A DNA stretch of 19,693 bases from CAYLKS01 sp964384205 [NCBI: uncultured bacterium] (GTDB taxonomy: Bacteria; JAGOEH01): contig CAYLKS010000049.1 of the NCBI GenBank assembly GCA_964384205.1, positions 1-19,693 on the forward strand, read 5' to 3'. A model generated the notes under the pieces. The model saw only the letters and a list, made by a program, of their open reading frames with translations. It ran no database searches and had not been told where the DNA came from. The translations under genes were made by a program, and so were the position numbers. Shown here in pieces: positions 10,954-19,247 of this stretch. The stretch's first letter is position 1. Each line of letters opens with the position of its first letter.

Positions 10954-10992
10954 AAGTCTCCCTGAGAGTCATTTTCTCAGGGAGATTTCTTT
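10954..10992 (+). terminator. Intrinsic terminator after rpoC
   Basis: A perfect 11-bp stem pairs TCTCCCTGAGA (10957-10967) with TCTCAGGGAGA (10975-10985). It is extended by weaker pairs at the base (54-56 with 86-88), has a 7-nt loop, and is followed by TTTCTTT at 10986-10992. The T-tract is interrupted, so termination may be incomplete. The next gene begins only 17 nt later. Confidence 0.8.
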
Positions 10993-11009
10993 AAATTAAA
11001 GTGGTAAAA

Positions 11010-11765
11010 ATGAAAAAAATTATATTTTTATTTGTTTTATTAAATATATTATGTATAGAAAATTTCGCTCAAAAAGTAGAATTTCAACCTGTTGAACTTA
11101 TTCATGCTCCTACAGCAGGGCTGTTATTAAGACAGAATTTGTCTTTTAAAACTTATCTTTATGATGAGGGGAGTTTATTATTTTATTTTAATATTGGACT
11201 TTTTAGTAGATTGAACTTAGGGATTTCTTATGGAGGTAAAAACCTTATTGGAGATGAAGATATTTTATGGAATAATAGGATGGAGCTTAACATAAAATTA
11301 AGACTCGTAAATGAAACATATTCTATCCCTGCTATTGCAGTTGGTTACAATTCTCAGGGGATTGGTAAATATTTTGAAAATCCATATAATCGATATTTTA
11401 TAAAATCTTATGGATTTTATTTGGTTATGAGTAAAAATTATTATTTTTACGGAAATATGGGGTTGCATTTAGGTGCAAATTATTCAGGAGAAAACCAAAA
11501 AGATGATGATATAAATCTTTTTTTAGGATTGGATAAAGATGTATTTAGTAATTTTCAGTTTGCAATGGAATACAATTTTGCTTTAAATGATAATGATACT
11601 AAAGAATTATTCGGACAGGGTAAGGGATTTTTAAATTGTAAAATTTCTTATATTCCTTTAAACAATATTTCTTTTGAGTTTATTTTATTTGATCTTTTAA
11701 ATAATAGAAAAGATAGCACAAACCCTATCAGGTCTTTAAGAATTACTTATATAACAAATTTTTAA
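11010..11765 (+). CDS. Putative outer-membrane beta-barrel protein, unrecognised family
   Basis: A 251-residue protein with a clear Sec signal peptide: KK, then a hydrophobic core to about residue 19, with probable cleavage after NFAQ (residue 21). A cysteine at 15 lacks a proper lipobox, so it is probably not a lipoprotein. The mature part has many alternating polar/aromatic stretches (GLFSRLNLGISYGG, KSYGFYLVMSKNYYFYGNMGLHLGANY). It ends in RITYITNF with a terminal Phe, typical of outer membrane barrels. I recognise no catalytic motif. I prefer ATG 11010; GTG 11001 in frame would add three residues, and neither has a strong ribosome binding site. It lies just past the rpoC terminator, and its stop overlaps that of the convergent gene. 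Confidence 0.75.
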   Translation: MKKIIFLFVLLNILCIENFAQKVEFQPVELIHAPTAGLLLRQNLSFKTYLYDEGSLLFYFNIGLFSRLNLGISYGGKNLIGDEDILWNNRMELNIKLRLVNETYSIPAIAVGYNSQGIGKYFENPYNRYFIKSYGFYLVMSKNYYFYGNMGLHLGANYSGENQKDDDINLFLGLDKDVFSNFQFAMEYNFALNDNDTKELFGQGKGFLNCKISYIPLNNISFEFILFDLLNNRKDSTNPIRSLRITYITNF

Positions 11766-12538
11766 TTATTTTTAGGTTCTATTGTTAAATATTTATTATT
11801 GATAGTGTCTATATTGAAAAAATCTTTTGCACTGCCCTGAGGTTTTGCAATTTCAAGCAAATTATAACTATTAAATAAAGCAATAATATCTTTGTCTGTT
11901 GAATAATTTAAAGAAATTTCTGAAATTATTTTATTTTGAAATTTTATTATAAAATCTTTCTTCAAATTAGCCACATCTTTTTTGGAAATATTGAAAATAA
12001 GATTTCCAAAATGGTCAATATAAATTAAAGGAACATATATAGTATTATTTTTAATATAATAATTGATGTCATTTAAAAGTACCATTTTATAGATTTTGTC
12101 ACCAAGTTTTGATAAATTCACTCCTTTATCTACATAAGCTGCTATAGGAGCAAAAATATCTCTTCCATGGAATGTATTGCTTGTATTTTGTGCATAATAA
12201 AATTGTTTATTTGTTAGATTAATAATTGTTGCTTTATTGGGGGGAATAAAACTGAAAATGCCATTATCAGGTCCCACAAAATAATAATTATTATATTCAA
12301 TAGCAATAGCTTGCCTATTACTTCCAACTCCTGGATCTACTACGGTTAAAAAAACAGTATTTTCAGGAAAATGTTTATAGGAATACTTTAAAATAAAATA
12401 TGCAAATTTTATATTTTGAGGTGGGATTAAATGAGTAATATCAATAATATCGGCATTTTTATTGATTTTTTTTATAACACCTTTCATTATACCTACATAA
12501 GGATCTTTCAATCCGAAATCGCTTATAATTGCTATCAT
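11762..12538 (-). CDS. S-adenosylmethionine hydrolase (DUF62, SAM hydroxide adenosyltransferase family)
   Basis: The 258-residue protein belongs to the DUF62 family, related to fluorinase/chlorinase. Characterised members hydrolyse SAM to adenosine and methionine. The N terminus IISDFGLKDPYVGIMKGV is diagnostic. The known catalytic triad appears as D68 and R75 (VVDPGVGSNR) and H124 (TFHGRDIFAP). The C-terminal barrel has DHFGNL at 175-180. Nothing suggests halide use. The start ATG is fixed by the family N terminus, although I see no Shine-Dalgarno sequence in the 18 nt upstream. It is the last gene of the minus-strand cluster, 56 nt after htpG across a hairpin, and shares the broad theme of adenosyl metabolism with the MTA phosphorylase gene. 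Confidence 0.9.
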   Translation of the reverse strand: MIAIISDFGLKDPYVGIMKGVIKKINKNADIIDITHLIPPQNIKFAYFILKYSYKHFPENTVFLTVVDPGVGSNRQAIAIEYNNYYFVGPDNGIFSFIPPNKATIINLTNKQFYYAQNTSNTFHGRDIFAPIAAYVDKGVNLSKLGDKIYKMVLLNDINYYIKNNTIYVPLIYIDHFGNLIFNISKKDVANLKKDFIIKFQNKIISEISLNYSTDKDIIALFNSYNLLEIAKPQGSAKDFFNIDTINNKYLTIEPKNN

Positions 12539-12555
12539 TTTTAATTTTATGAATG

Positions 12556-12599
12556 AATAGAGAAAAAGGGAAAAAGGAGAGCTCCCCTTTTTCTCTATT
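12556..12599 (-). terminator. Long hairpin at the end of htpG, possible terminator
   Basis: A perfect 15-bp inverted repeat, AATAGAGAAAAAGGG (12556-12570) with CCCTTTTTCTCTATT (12585-12599), has a 14-nt loop. The htpG stop codon TAG lies inside one arm. In the minus direction a nested hairpin AAAAAGG...CCTTTTT (12592-12571) is followed by CCCTTTTTC, so two structures compete. No clean T-tract follows the long stem on the minus strand; on the plus strand it runs into ATTTTGTT. It may reduce transcription from htpG into the hydrolase gene. Confidence 0.6.
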
Positions 12600-14493
12600 T
12601 TGTTAATAGTTTAGTTGTTAATGAAAGAATTTTTTCTATTCGTTTAATCATTTTATCTGGGTTTTCACTTATACCATCAACAGCAATAATTGAATTTTCA
12701 TATAATTGTTCTATAATATCTTTTAATTCTTCAGCAACTGGATTTTTTTCATAAGCTATTGCGAGATTTTGTATAATTGGGTTTTCTGTATTTATTTCAA
12801 GGATTTTTTTTGTTTTTAGACTTTCATTAGTCATCATCTTTAGTAATTTTTGGATATGGACACTTGGAGCATTTTCTGCATTAACAAGACAAACAGGAGA
12901 ATCTACTAATCTTTTCGATTTTACGACATCTACAATTTTGTCTTTTAAAGTTAATTTTATAAAATTAATTAATTTATCAATCTTTTCTTCATTTTTTTGT
13001 TTTTCTTCTTTTTCTTTTTCTGTAAGTTCTTTCTCAGTTGTTTTCTTTAGGCTTTCTATATCTGCATTTTCAACAGATTTAAATTTTTTATCTTTATATT
13101 CTATTAAATAATTGAATACAAATTCATCTAATGGGTCGGTTAGAAATAAAACTTCTATATCTTCTTTCTTAAAAAATTCCAGATATGGACTATTTTTTAT
13201 ACTGCTCAAATCAGGTCCTGTTATATAATAAATTTCTTTTTGGTCAACCTGCATTCTTTTGATATAGTCATCTAAAGAAATTAGTTCTTTATCATCTTTT
13301 GATTTTGAAGATATAAATCTTAATAGAGGAACAATTTTATCTCTATGAGATAAATCTAAATGTATGGCTTCTTTAAAAAATCTTCCAAATTCATTCCATA
13401 TTTTGGTATAAGTTTCTTTATCGTTTTTTGCTAATTTATTGAAATGATCTAATAGTTTTTTAGTTAGATTAGATTTTATTTTACTGAATACAGGAGTATT
13501 TTGTATTAATTCTCTTGAAACGTTAAGGTCAATATCTTCAGAATCGACTACACCATATATGAATCTTAAATATGGAGGTAAAAGTTCTTTATTATCCGGT
13601 TGAATCAAGATTTTTTTGGAATATAAATGCAAACCGTGTTCGTATTTTAGAAAACCTAATTTTTCTAAATTTGTTTCTCCTACATATAAAATTGCACTAA
13701 ACTGAAGGGGAGAGTCAAATTTTAAATGTAAATATGTTAAGGGGGTATCTTGATTTTTTGATATAAATTTATAGAATTCAATATATTCATCTTCTTTTAT
13801 TTCTGATTTATTTTTTGTCCATAGAGCACTGATTTTATTTACTTTTTCTCCATCAAGATATATTGGAAAATTAATAAAGTTTGAATATTTATATATAATT
13901 TCTTTTATTTTTTCTTTATTTAAATATTCTTCTTCATCGTCTTTGAGTAATATTTCAATTGTTGTTCCTCGTTGTTTTTGAAAATCAGATTCTTTAATTT
14001 TATAACCTTCTTCACCAGTTGAAATCCAGGTATAGGAAGGGGACTTTTTCTTATATGATTTTGTATGAACTCTTACTTCTTTTGCTACCATAAAAACTGA
14101 ATAGAATCCAACTCCGAATTGCCCGATAATCTCTAAGTTATTTTTATGTTCTGATAATCGTTGTAAAAATTCTTTTGAACCAGAATGTGCGATAGTTCCA
14201 AGATTCTGTTGAAGTTCCTCTTTTGTCATTCCTATTCCAGTATCTGAAATATACAGTTTTTTATTGTCTTTATCGATTGATATTTTAATTTCTAATGGTA
14301 AATCTGGATTTTTTATTTCTTCTTTGTTTTGAGATTGTGTTATTAAGATATAATTGATTTTGTCTAATGCATCAGCAGCATTTGATAATAATTCTCTTAA
14401 AAATATATCTTTATTTGTATATAAAGAATGTACCAGAATATTTAGAATTTTTTGCATTTCTGTTTTAAATTTATAAGTTCCAATATTTGACAT
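12595..14493 (-). CDS. htpG: Molecular chaperone HtpG (bacterial Hsp90)
   Basis: A 632-residue cytosolic Hsp90. The N-terminal GHKL ATPase domain has the helix FLRELLSNAADALDKI (31-46) with catalytic E34 and N38, the nucleotide-binding DTGIGM at 84-89, the lid segment NLGTIAHSGSKEF and GQFGVGF at 124-130. The middle domain includes DLNVSRELIQNTP with the catalytic-loop arginine. A Lys/Glu-rich stretch (TEKEKEEKQKNEEK) precedes the C-terminal dimerisation domain. There is no MEEVD tail, as expected in bacteria. Two ATGs stand in a row. I chose 14493, 4 nt after AGGAGG (14503-14498), over 14496, which is only 1 nt away. An 86-nt gap separates it from the phosphorylase gene, and no CIRCE element is visible. 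Confidence 0.96.
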   Translation of the reverse strand: MSNIGTYKFKTEMQKILNILVHSLYTNKDIFLRELLSNAADALDKINYILITQSQNKEEIKNPDLPLEIKISIDKDNKKLYISDTGIGMTKEELQQNLGTIAHSGSKEFLQRLSEHKNNLEIIGQFGVGFYSVFMVAKEVRVHTKSYKKKSPSYTWISTGEEGYKIKESDFQKQRGTTIEILLKDDEEEYLNKEKIKEIIYKYSNFINFPIYLDGEKVNKISALWTKNKSEIKEDEYIEFYKFISKNQDTPLTYLHLKFDSPLQFSAILYVGETNLEKLGFLKYEHGLHLYSKKILIQPDNKELLPPYLRFIYGVVDSEDIDLNVSRELIQNTPVFSKIKSNLTKKLLDHFNKLAKNDKETYTKIWNEFGRFFKEAIHLDLSHRDKIVPLLRFISSKSKDDKELISLDDYIKRMQVDQKEIYYITGPDLSSIKNSPYLEFFKKEDIEVLFLTDPLDEFVFNYLIEYKDKKFKSVENADIESLKKTTEKELTEKEKEEKQKNEEKIDKLINFIKLTLKDKIVDVVKSKRLVDSPVCLVNAENAPSVHIQKLLKMMTNESLKTKKILEINTENPIIQNLAIAYEKNPVAEELKDIIEQLYENSIIAVDGISENPDKMIKRIEKILSLTTKLLTK

Positions 14494-14556
14494 CATCCCT
14501 CCTTTCTTTGTTTAATAATAAATTACAATTCATATAAAAAGTTCCATAAAATTTGG

Positions 14557-14576
14557 ATATTTTAAAAATAAAATAT
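14557..14576. repeat. AT-only inverted repeat between the phosphorylase gene and htpG
   Basis: A perfect 8-bp inverted repeat, ATATTTTA and TAAAATAT, with a 4-nt loop. It starts 7 nt after the mtnP stop in transcription direction. It contains no GC pair and has no clear T-tract after it, so as a terminator it would be weak. It could equally be an operator-like site or a chance product of the AT-rich composition. Confidence 0.35.
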
Positions 14577-14582
14577 TTTGGT

Positions 14583-15449
14583 TTATAGATATTTTTTTAA
14601 AATTTCGTATAAATTATTTTTGGTATCTTCTGGAATTTCTTTTAAATTAGATATAATTGCATTTTGTAATGAATTACCACATTTGCAGTTTTTAAAATTT
14701 TCAAAATTTATATTATCCAGAATATTGATTAGAAGTTTTTGTGCATTTTTGGTATTTGTTTGAAGTGTTTTGACCACAAGATCAACTGATACTTCTTCTT
14801 CCCCTATATGCCAGCAGTCGTAATCAGTTACCATAGCAACAGTTGCATAATGAATTTCAGCTTCTCGTGCTAATTTTGCTTCTGTGAGATTAGTCATTCC
14901 TATAACAGAAAAATTGTTAGATTGATAAAATAAAGATTCTGCTCTTGTAGAAAAAGCAGGGCCTTCCATACAAACATAAGTGCCTTTATCATGTATAGTA
15001 ATGTTGGTATGTTTTGATGATTGTAATATTGTATTTCTTAGGATAGGGCATACAGGATCGCCAAATTGTACATGAGCTACTATGCCATTTTTAAAAAATG
15101 TATCATCTCTATGTTTTGTTCTATCGAAGAATTGATCAATTATGACAAAATCCCCCGGTTTATATTGTTCTTGTAATGAGCCTACTGCACTGAAACTTAT
15201 GATTATATCAACTCCTAATTTTTTAAATCCATATATATTGGCTTTATAATTTATTTCTGTTGGAGAATATTGGTGTTTTGAACCATGTCTTGCTAAAAAG
15301 GCTAATTTTATATTATTATACTCACCAATAAAATATGGTGCAGAAGGTTTTCCAAAAGCAGTGTCTAATTCTATTTGATCAATTATTTTTATATTTTCTA
15401 ATTTATAGAAACCACTTCCGCCTAATATTCCGATTTTGATATTTTCCAT
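14583..15449 (-). CDS. mtnP: 5'-methylthioadenosine phosphorylase
   Basis: The enzyme splits 5'-methylthioadenosine with phosphate into adenine and methylthioribose-1-phosphate, clearing a product of polyamine and other SAM-consuming pathways. Its 288 residues show the family phosphate loop GGSGFY at 10-15, RHGSKH at 54-59 followed by SPTEINYKANI, SAVGSLQEQYKPGDFV, and YVCMEGPAFSTRAES. TDYDCW at 208-213 has the two aspartates (D209, D211) that select 6-amino purines, which argues against a guanosine/inosine phosphorylase. A C-terminal CxC motif (C255, C257) is present, as in some stable MTAPs. The start ATG follows GGAGGA inside the end of the permease gene, with 5 nt between the genes, so they are surely co-transcribed. 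Confidence 0.93.
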   Translation of the reverse strand: MENIKIGILGGSGFYKLENIKIIDQIELDTAFGKPSAPYFIGEYNNIKLAFLARHGSKHQYSPTEINYKANIYGFKKLGVDIIISFSAVGSLQEQYKPGDFVIIDQFFDRTKHRDDTFFKNGIVAHVQFGDPVCPILRNTILQSSKHTNITIHDKGTYVCMEGPAFSTRAESLFYQSNNFSVIGMTNLTEAKLAREAEIHYATVAMVTDYDCWHIGEEEVSVDLVVKTLQTNTKNAQKLLINILDNINFENFKNCKCGNSLQNAIISNLKEIPEDTKNNLYEILKKYL

Positions 15450-15454
15450 TCTTT

Positions 15455-16504
15455 TTATCCTCCAGTTTTGATTTTATTACTCATTATAATTGCAATAGGT
15501 TTTAAAGGCTGTATATTTTCAAAAATAATTTTTAAAATTCCTGTAATGGGGATGCCAATAAACATACCTTGTATACCCCATAACCAGCCCCAGAATATTA
15601 ATGATACAAGTACTGTTACAGGGCTCATGTTTAAATTTTCACTCATTAATTTTGGTTCTATTAGATTTCCCATAGTAAATTGTAGTGATACCAGGGTAAT
15701 TAAAAGCCATATAGGTTTGCTAAAATTGCCAAATTGTACTATTGCTAATAAAAAAGGTAGTATTGTAGCTACGAGAGAGCCAAAGTTTGGTATAAAATTC
15801 AATAGAAAAGTTAAAACAGCCCATATTATTGGGAAATCTACTCCATATAAAGATAGAATTAACCATGCTCCGAACCCTGTTATTAAGCTTACAGCAGTTT
15901 TTGTAATTAAATAAGCATATATTTGATTATTAATTTTTCTTACTACAATTACGAAGTTTTTATTATTTTTAATAAAAATAGTTTCTATTTTTTTCATTAG
16001 CTTGCTTTCACTTATTAAGAGATAAATTAAGATGATAAAGATTATAAAAAGATTCCCTAAGAAATTGATAATTGAACCGAATAGCCCACCGATTATTTTT
16101 GTAAAAGAAAAATTTGATAATTGACTTTCCCAATCGAATTTTAATATATCTTCATGCTTTATATTTAATTTGTTTATAGTAGAAAAATATAAATTTACAA
16201 TTTTTTCCTCATATTTAGGAAAACCATCTACAAAAGAAGATAAGCTTGTATATATTGTGAAACCTATTAGGTTTGCAACTATAAAGAGTAATAAAATTGA
16301 AAGTAGCACGGCTATAATGGAAGGGACTTTTTTTTCTTTAAGAAAATGGACAAAAGGTTTAAGCAATATAAATAGAAAAAGTGAAAATATTATTGGTAAC
16401 ATGGCGGCCCTCATAGGTCTTAAAATAAGACCTATGAGGATTAATGATATAATAGATATATTAATAGCAATAATTGCTAAAAAAGTATCTCTTTTATTAT
16501 CCAT
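15455..16504 (-). CDS. AI-2E family (UPF0118/PerM) membrane permease
   Basis: A 349-residue integral membrane protein with about seven to eight hydrophobic segments (about 9-28, 31-53, 61-90, 140-165, 200-222, 224-260, 264-282, 297-330). A polar extracytoplasmic loop lies near 95-135. Family hallmarks are NFIPNFGS at 236-243, [14 protein letters not shown] at 283-296 and [11 protein letters not shown] at 304-314. Members have been reported as autoinducer-2 exporters or as Na+/H+ antiporters, so the substrate cannot be read from sequence. The ATG overlaps the hppA stop by one base (TAATG), which implies translational coupling. A perfect 14-bp hairpin lies in codons about 22-33. Confidence 0.88.
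   Translation of the reverse strand: MDNKRDTFLAIIAINISIISLILIGLILRPMRAAMLPIIFSLFLFILLKPFVHFLKEKKVPSIIAVLLSILLLFIVANLIGFTIYTSLSSFVDGFPKYEEKIVNLYFSTINKLNIKHEDILKFDWESQLSNFSFTKIIGGLFGSIINFLGNLFIIFIILIYLLISESKLMKKIETIFIKNNKNFVIVVRKINNQIYAYLITKTAVSLITGFGAWLILSLYGVDFPIIWAVLTFLLNFIPNFGSLVATILPFLLAIVQFGNFSKPIWLLITLVSLQFTMGNLIEPKLMSENLNMSPVTVLVSLIFWGWLWGIQGMFIGIPITGILKIIFENIQPLKPIAIIMSNKIKTGG
16409..16439. repeat. Perfect 14-bp inverted repeat inside the permease gene
   Basis: CCTCATAGGTCTTA (16409-16422) and TAAGACCTATGAGG (16426-16439) pair perfectly around a 3-nt loop. On the minus-strand mRNA it begins about 65 nt after the permease start and encodes part of the first membrane helices ([10 protein letters not shown]). 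No T-tract follows on either strand, so it is not a normal terminator. It is far stronger than expected by chance in this AT-rich setting. Confidence 0.85.
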
Positions 16505-18756
16505 TATTTGAAAAGATTGCCAAAAAGGTTATATTTAAATACAAAACCAGCAACAACAATAGAAACCATACTCATAAGTTTTATGAGAATATTCAAAGAT
16601 GGTCCTGATGTATCTTTAAAAGGATCACCAACAGTATCGCCAACAACAGCAGCTTTATGGTTGTCAGAACCTTTACCGCCAGCATGTCCTTCTTCAATAT
16701 ACTTTTTAGCATTGTCCCAGGCTCCACCAGAATTTGCCATAAATATTGCCATATTAAAACCTGCAACTAAAACACCTGCAAGAAGTCCCATTGTTCCAGT
16801 AACTCCGAGTAAAAATCCTATAAGTATTGGTGTAATAATTGCAACCAAAGTAGGTACAATCATTTCTTTTTGAGCAGATTTTGTTGATATTTCTACACAT
16901 GATTGATAATCTGCTTTTGCAGTACCTTCCATAAGCCCTGGTATTTCTTTGAATTGTCTTCTTACTTCATCAATCATTCCTTTAGCAGCACGAGATACAG
17001 CTTTAATCGTGGCAGCACAGAACCAAAAAGGCATTGTTGCCCCAATGAAAATACCAATAAATACTGTAGGATTCAGAAGATGTATATTAAAAAATTCCAT
17101 AAATTGTTTAAGGCTTATAGAACCTATTACATGATTAAAATTTTCCAATGTTGCTGTGGAAAAGAAATCAGGTTTTAACTTCATAATTGTAATGAGTTTT
17201 TGTTTTGCCACTTCAGATAAAGCATCAGGACCAATACGTAGAATTGCCATTCTAATTTCTTCTATATAGGCAGCAAAAAGCACTAATGCCGTAAGTGCAG
17301 CAGAACCGATTGCAAATCCTTTACCAACAGCAGCTGTTGTATTTCCTAATTGGTCTAATGCGTCAGTTTTTTGTCTAACTTCAGGCTCTAAACCAGACAT
17401 TTCAGCATTACCACCTGCGTTATCTGCTATAGGCCCATAAGCATCTGTTGCAAGTGTAATACCAAGTGTTGAAAGCATAGCAACAGCAGAAAGTCCTATG
17501 CCATAAAGCCCATGACTTATGCTAACAGTACCACCTGCAGCAAAGAAAGAAATCATTGTTGAAATTGAAATAGTTAAAACAGGCCAAATTGTAGATGACA
17601 TGCCTTCACTTATTCCAGCTAATATTGTTGTAGGTATTGAAGATGTTTGCTCTATAATGCGTTTTGTTGGTTTATATTCATTTGATGTAAAATATTCTGT
17701 TAATTTGCCTATGATAACACCAGATAGTACACCAAAAGTTATGCTAATTATATAACCTTTTTTTTCAGGGAAGAATAAATATACTAATATTGCTGAACAA
17801 ATGATAGTAAGAAAAGCAGAAGAGTTTACACCTCGACCTAATGCCTTTAATAATTTTTTTTGAGATGCATCTTCATCAGCTTTTACCATAAAAATACCTA
17901 TAATAGAGAGGATAATACCTATTGCAGCAATAAGCATTGGTAAAAGAACAGCTTTAAATTGTAATTCTGCAGATGTTGTTTGATATAATCCAGCACCAAG
18001 AGCAGCAGTTGCTAAAATTGAACCTACATAAGATTCATATAAATCTGCCCCCATTCCAGCGACATCACCAACATTGTCACCGACGTTATCAGCAATAACT
18101 GCAGGGTTTCTTGGATCATCTTCAGGAATATTCATTTCTGATTTACCTACAAGATCAGCACCAACATCAGCAGCTTTTGTATATATGCCTCCCCCAACTC
18201 TTGCAAATAATGCTTGAGAAGATGCTCCCATTCCAAAAGATAACATAGTAGCTGTTACTTCAAAAAGATCAAGCCCTCTCCAAAAATACAATATGGTAAA
18301 CCATAGGCTAATGTCTATCAAACCAAGACCTACTACTGTAAGTCCCATTACAGAACCACCTCTAAATGCAATCTGTAGTCCCCTATTGAGGCTTTCTTTT
18401 GCAGCCCAGGCAGTTCTTGCACTTGATTTAGTAGCAGTATTCATTCCAATAAAGCCTGCAAGACCACTAAAAAATCCACCAGTAAGAAAAGCAAATGGTA
18501 CCCATGGAGATTGAACTTTAAATACAAAAGCAAGTATAGATAGGAAAATTGATGCAAAGACAAAGAAAATAGCAACAACTTTGTACTGTTGCTTTAAATA
18601 TGCAAAGGCACCTTCCCTTACATAGCTTGCAATTTCTTTCATTCTTGGAGTGCCTTCATCAAAACTAATCACGTACTTGTAAAATAAATATGCGAAAAGT
18701 AACGAAAGTATTGATGCTATTGGTACGAATATGAACAGAATTTGGTTGGAAAGCAT
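16504..18756 (-). CDS. hppA: Membrane-bound ion-pumping pyrophosphatase, K+-dependent type
   Basis: A 750-residue polytopic enzyme, about 16 helices, that couples PPi hydrolysis to Na+ and/or H+ export. Substrate and metal motifs are DVGADLVGK at 197-205, [20 protein letters not shown] at 212-231 and [14 protein letters not shown] at 706-719. [10 protein letters not shown] at 471-480 has Ala475 and Gly478 where K+-independent enzymes have Lys and Thr, so K+ dependence is predicted. In the gate helix, D238 and E241-S242 (ADLYES) put the glutamate at the position used by Na+ pumps rather than that of plant H+ pumps. Na+ or mixed Na+/H+ pumping is thus the best inference. The start ATG has AGGAGG 5 nt upstream, and the gene has a strong promoter. 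Confidence 0.95.
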   Translation of the reverse strand: MLSNQILFIFVPIASILSLLFAYLFYKYVISFDEGTPRMKEIASYVREGAFAYLKQQYKVVAIFFVFASIFLSILAFVFKVQSPWVPFAFLTGGFFSGLAGFIGMNTATKSSARTAWAAKESLNRGLQIAFRGGSVMGLTVVGLGLIDISLWFTILYFWRGLDLFEVTATMLSFGMGASSQALFARVGGGIYTKAADVGADLVGKSEMNIPEDDPRNPAVIADNVGDNVGDVAGMGADLYESYVGSILATAALGAGLYQTTSAELQFKAVLLPMLIAAIGIILSIIGIFMVKADEDASQKKLLKALGRGVNSSAFLTIICSAILVYLFFPEKKGYIISITFGVLSGVIIGKLTEYFTSNEYKPTKRIIEQTSSIPTTILAGISEGMSSTIWPVLTISISTMISFFAAGGTVSISHGLYGIGLSAVAMLSTLGITLATDAYGPIADNAGGNAEMSGLEPEVRQKTDALDQLGNTTAAVGKGFAIGSAALTALVLFAAYIEEIRMAILRIGPDALSEVAKQKLITIMKLKPDFFSTATLENFNHVIGSISLKQFMEFFNIHLLNPTVFIGIFIGATMPFWFCAATIKAVSRAAKGMIDEVRRQFKEIPGLMEGTAKADYQSCVEISTKSAQKEMIVPTLVAIITPILIGFLLGVTGTMGLLAGVLVAGFNMAIFMANSGGAWDNAKKYIEEGHAGGKGSDNHKAAVVGDTVGDPFKDTSGPSLNILIKLMSMVSIVVAGFVFKYNLFGNLFK

Positions 18757-18778
18757 AAAATCCTCCTTCGATTTTTTT

Positions 18779-18806
18779 ATTATAATATATTTTATTATTA
18801 TGTCAA
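18779..18806 (-). promoter_or_regulatory. Consensus housekeeping promoter for hppA
   Basis: Reading on the minus strand, TTGACA (18806-18801) and TATAAT (18784-18779) are both perfect consensus hexamers, separated by 16 nt. Transcription would begin near 18772, giving a leader of only about 16 nt that starts just before the ribosome binding site AGGAGG. The promoter probably drives hppA, the permease and the phosphorylase. Confidence 0.85.
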
Positions 18807-18851
18807 GGGATAAAAAGAATTATCATATTTTTTAATTAATTTGTTACATTA

Positions 18852-19221
18852 TTAAAAATGTGTTATATATTTAACAATATTTAAAGAAGATTTTTTATAT
18901 AACTTGATTATCTGTTTTGATATCTCCCCAAAATTATGTATGGAAACTGAATTTATATGGTGATAATCATAAATGGTTTTCAATATTCTCCGAAAGTCTA
19001 TTTTCAAAATGATCTTTGAAATTTGCATTTTTTATTAATATTATTTTTTTCAACAAGCTCAGTATTTAAATTTAAATAATGATGTTTTAATAAAGCTTCC
19101 ATAGAATTTTTATTTTTTTATTAAACTGAATTCTATTTTCAAAATAGTTCTTATTAATTATCTTAATTATCGAAGTATAAGGCAAAATTATAAATAAACC
19201 AAGTGAATATTTTCGGCAATT
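18852..19221 (-). pseudogene. Possible decayed coding region, unrecognised
   Basis: No long reading frame survives here, but the minus strand holds overlapping short ones with coding-like residues. One is 19221-19087 (no ATG; contains NYFENRIQF). A second is ATG 19102 to 19004 (MEALLKHHYLNLNTELVEKN). A third is ATG 19028 to 18852, 58 codons, containing YDYHHINSVSIHNFGEISK. Part of 19029-18967 reads NFKDHFENRLSENIEN in yet another frame. None has a clear ribosome binding site. It may be an old gene broken by frameshifts, or chance frames in AT-rich DNA. The last frame could be a real small protein, but nothing supports that. Confidence 0.3.
18997..19145. repeat. 14-nt direct repeat TCTATTTTCAAAAT
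   Basis: The same 14 bases occur at 18997-19010 and at 19132-19145, 135 nt apart. On the minus strand both copies can be read as FENR. This may reflect an internal duplication in the ancestral gene or chance in AT-rich sequence. Confidence 0.4.
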
Positions 19222-19247
19222 CTACCTTAATTTTTTTATTAACTTAT

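Noticed and set aside
14497-14582. CIRCE or other heat-shock operator before htpG
   Set aside because: No TTAGCACTC-type inverted repeat is present; only an AT-only palindrome that cannot be assigned.
16508-16873. Plus-strand open frame of 121 codons opposite hppA
   Set aside because: A shadow of the strongly biased hppA reading frame; composition is Pro/Ala-rich antisense and there is no start signal.
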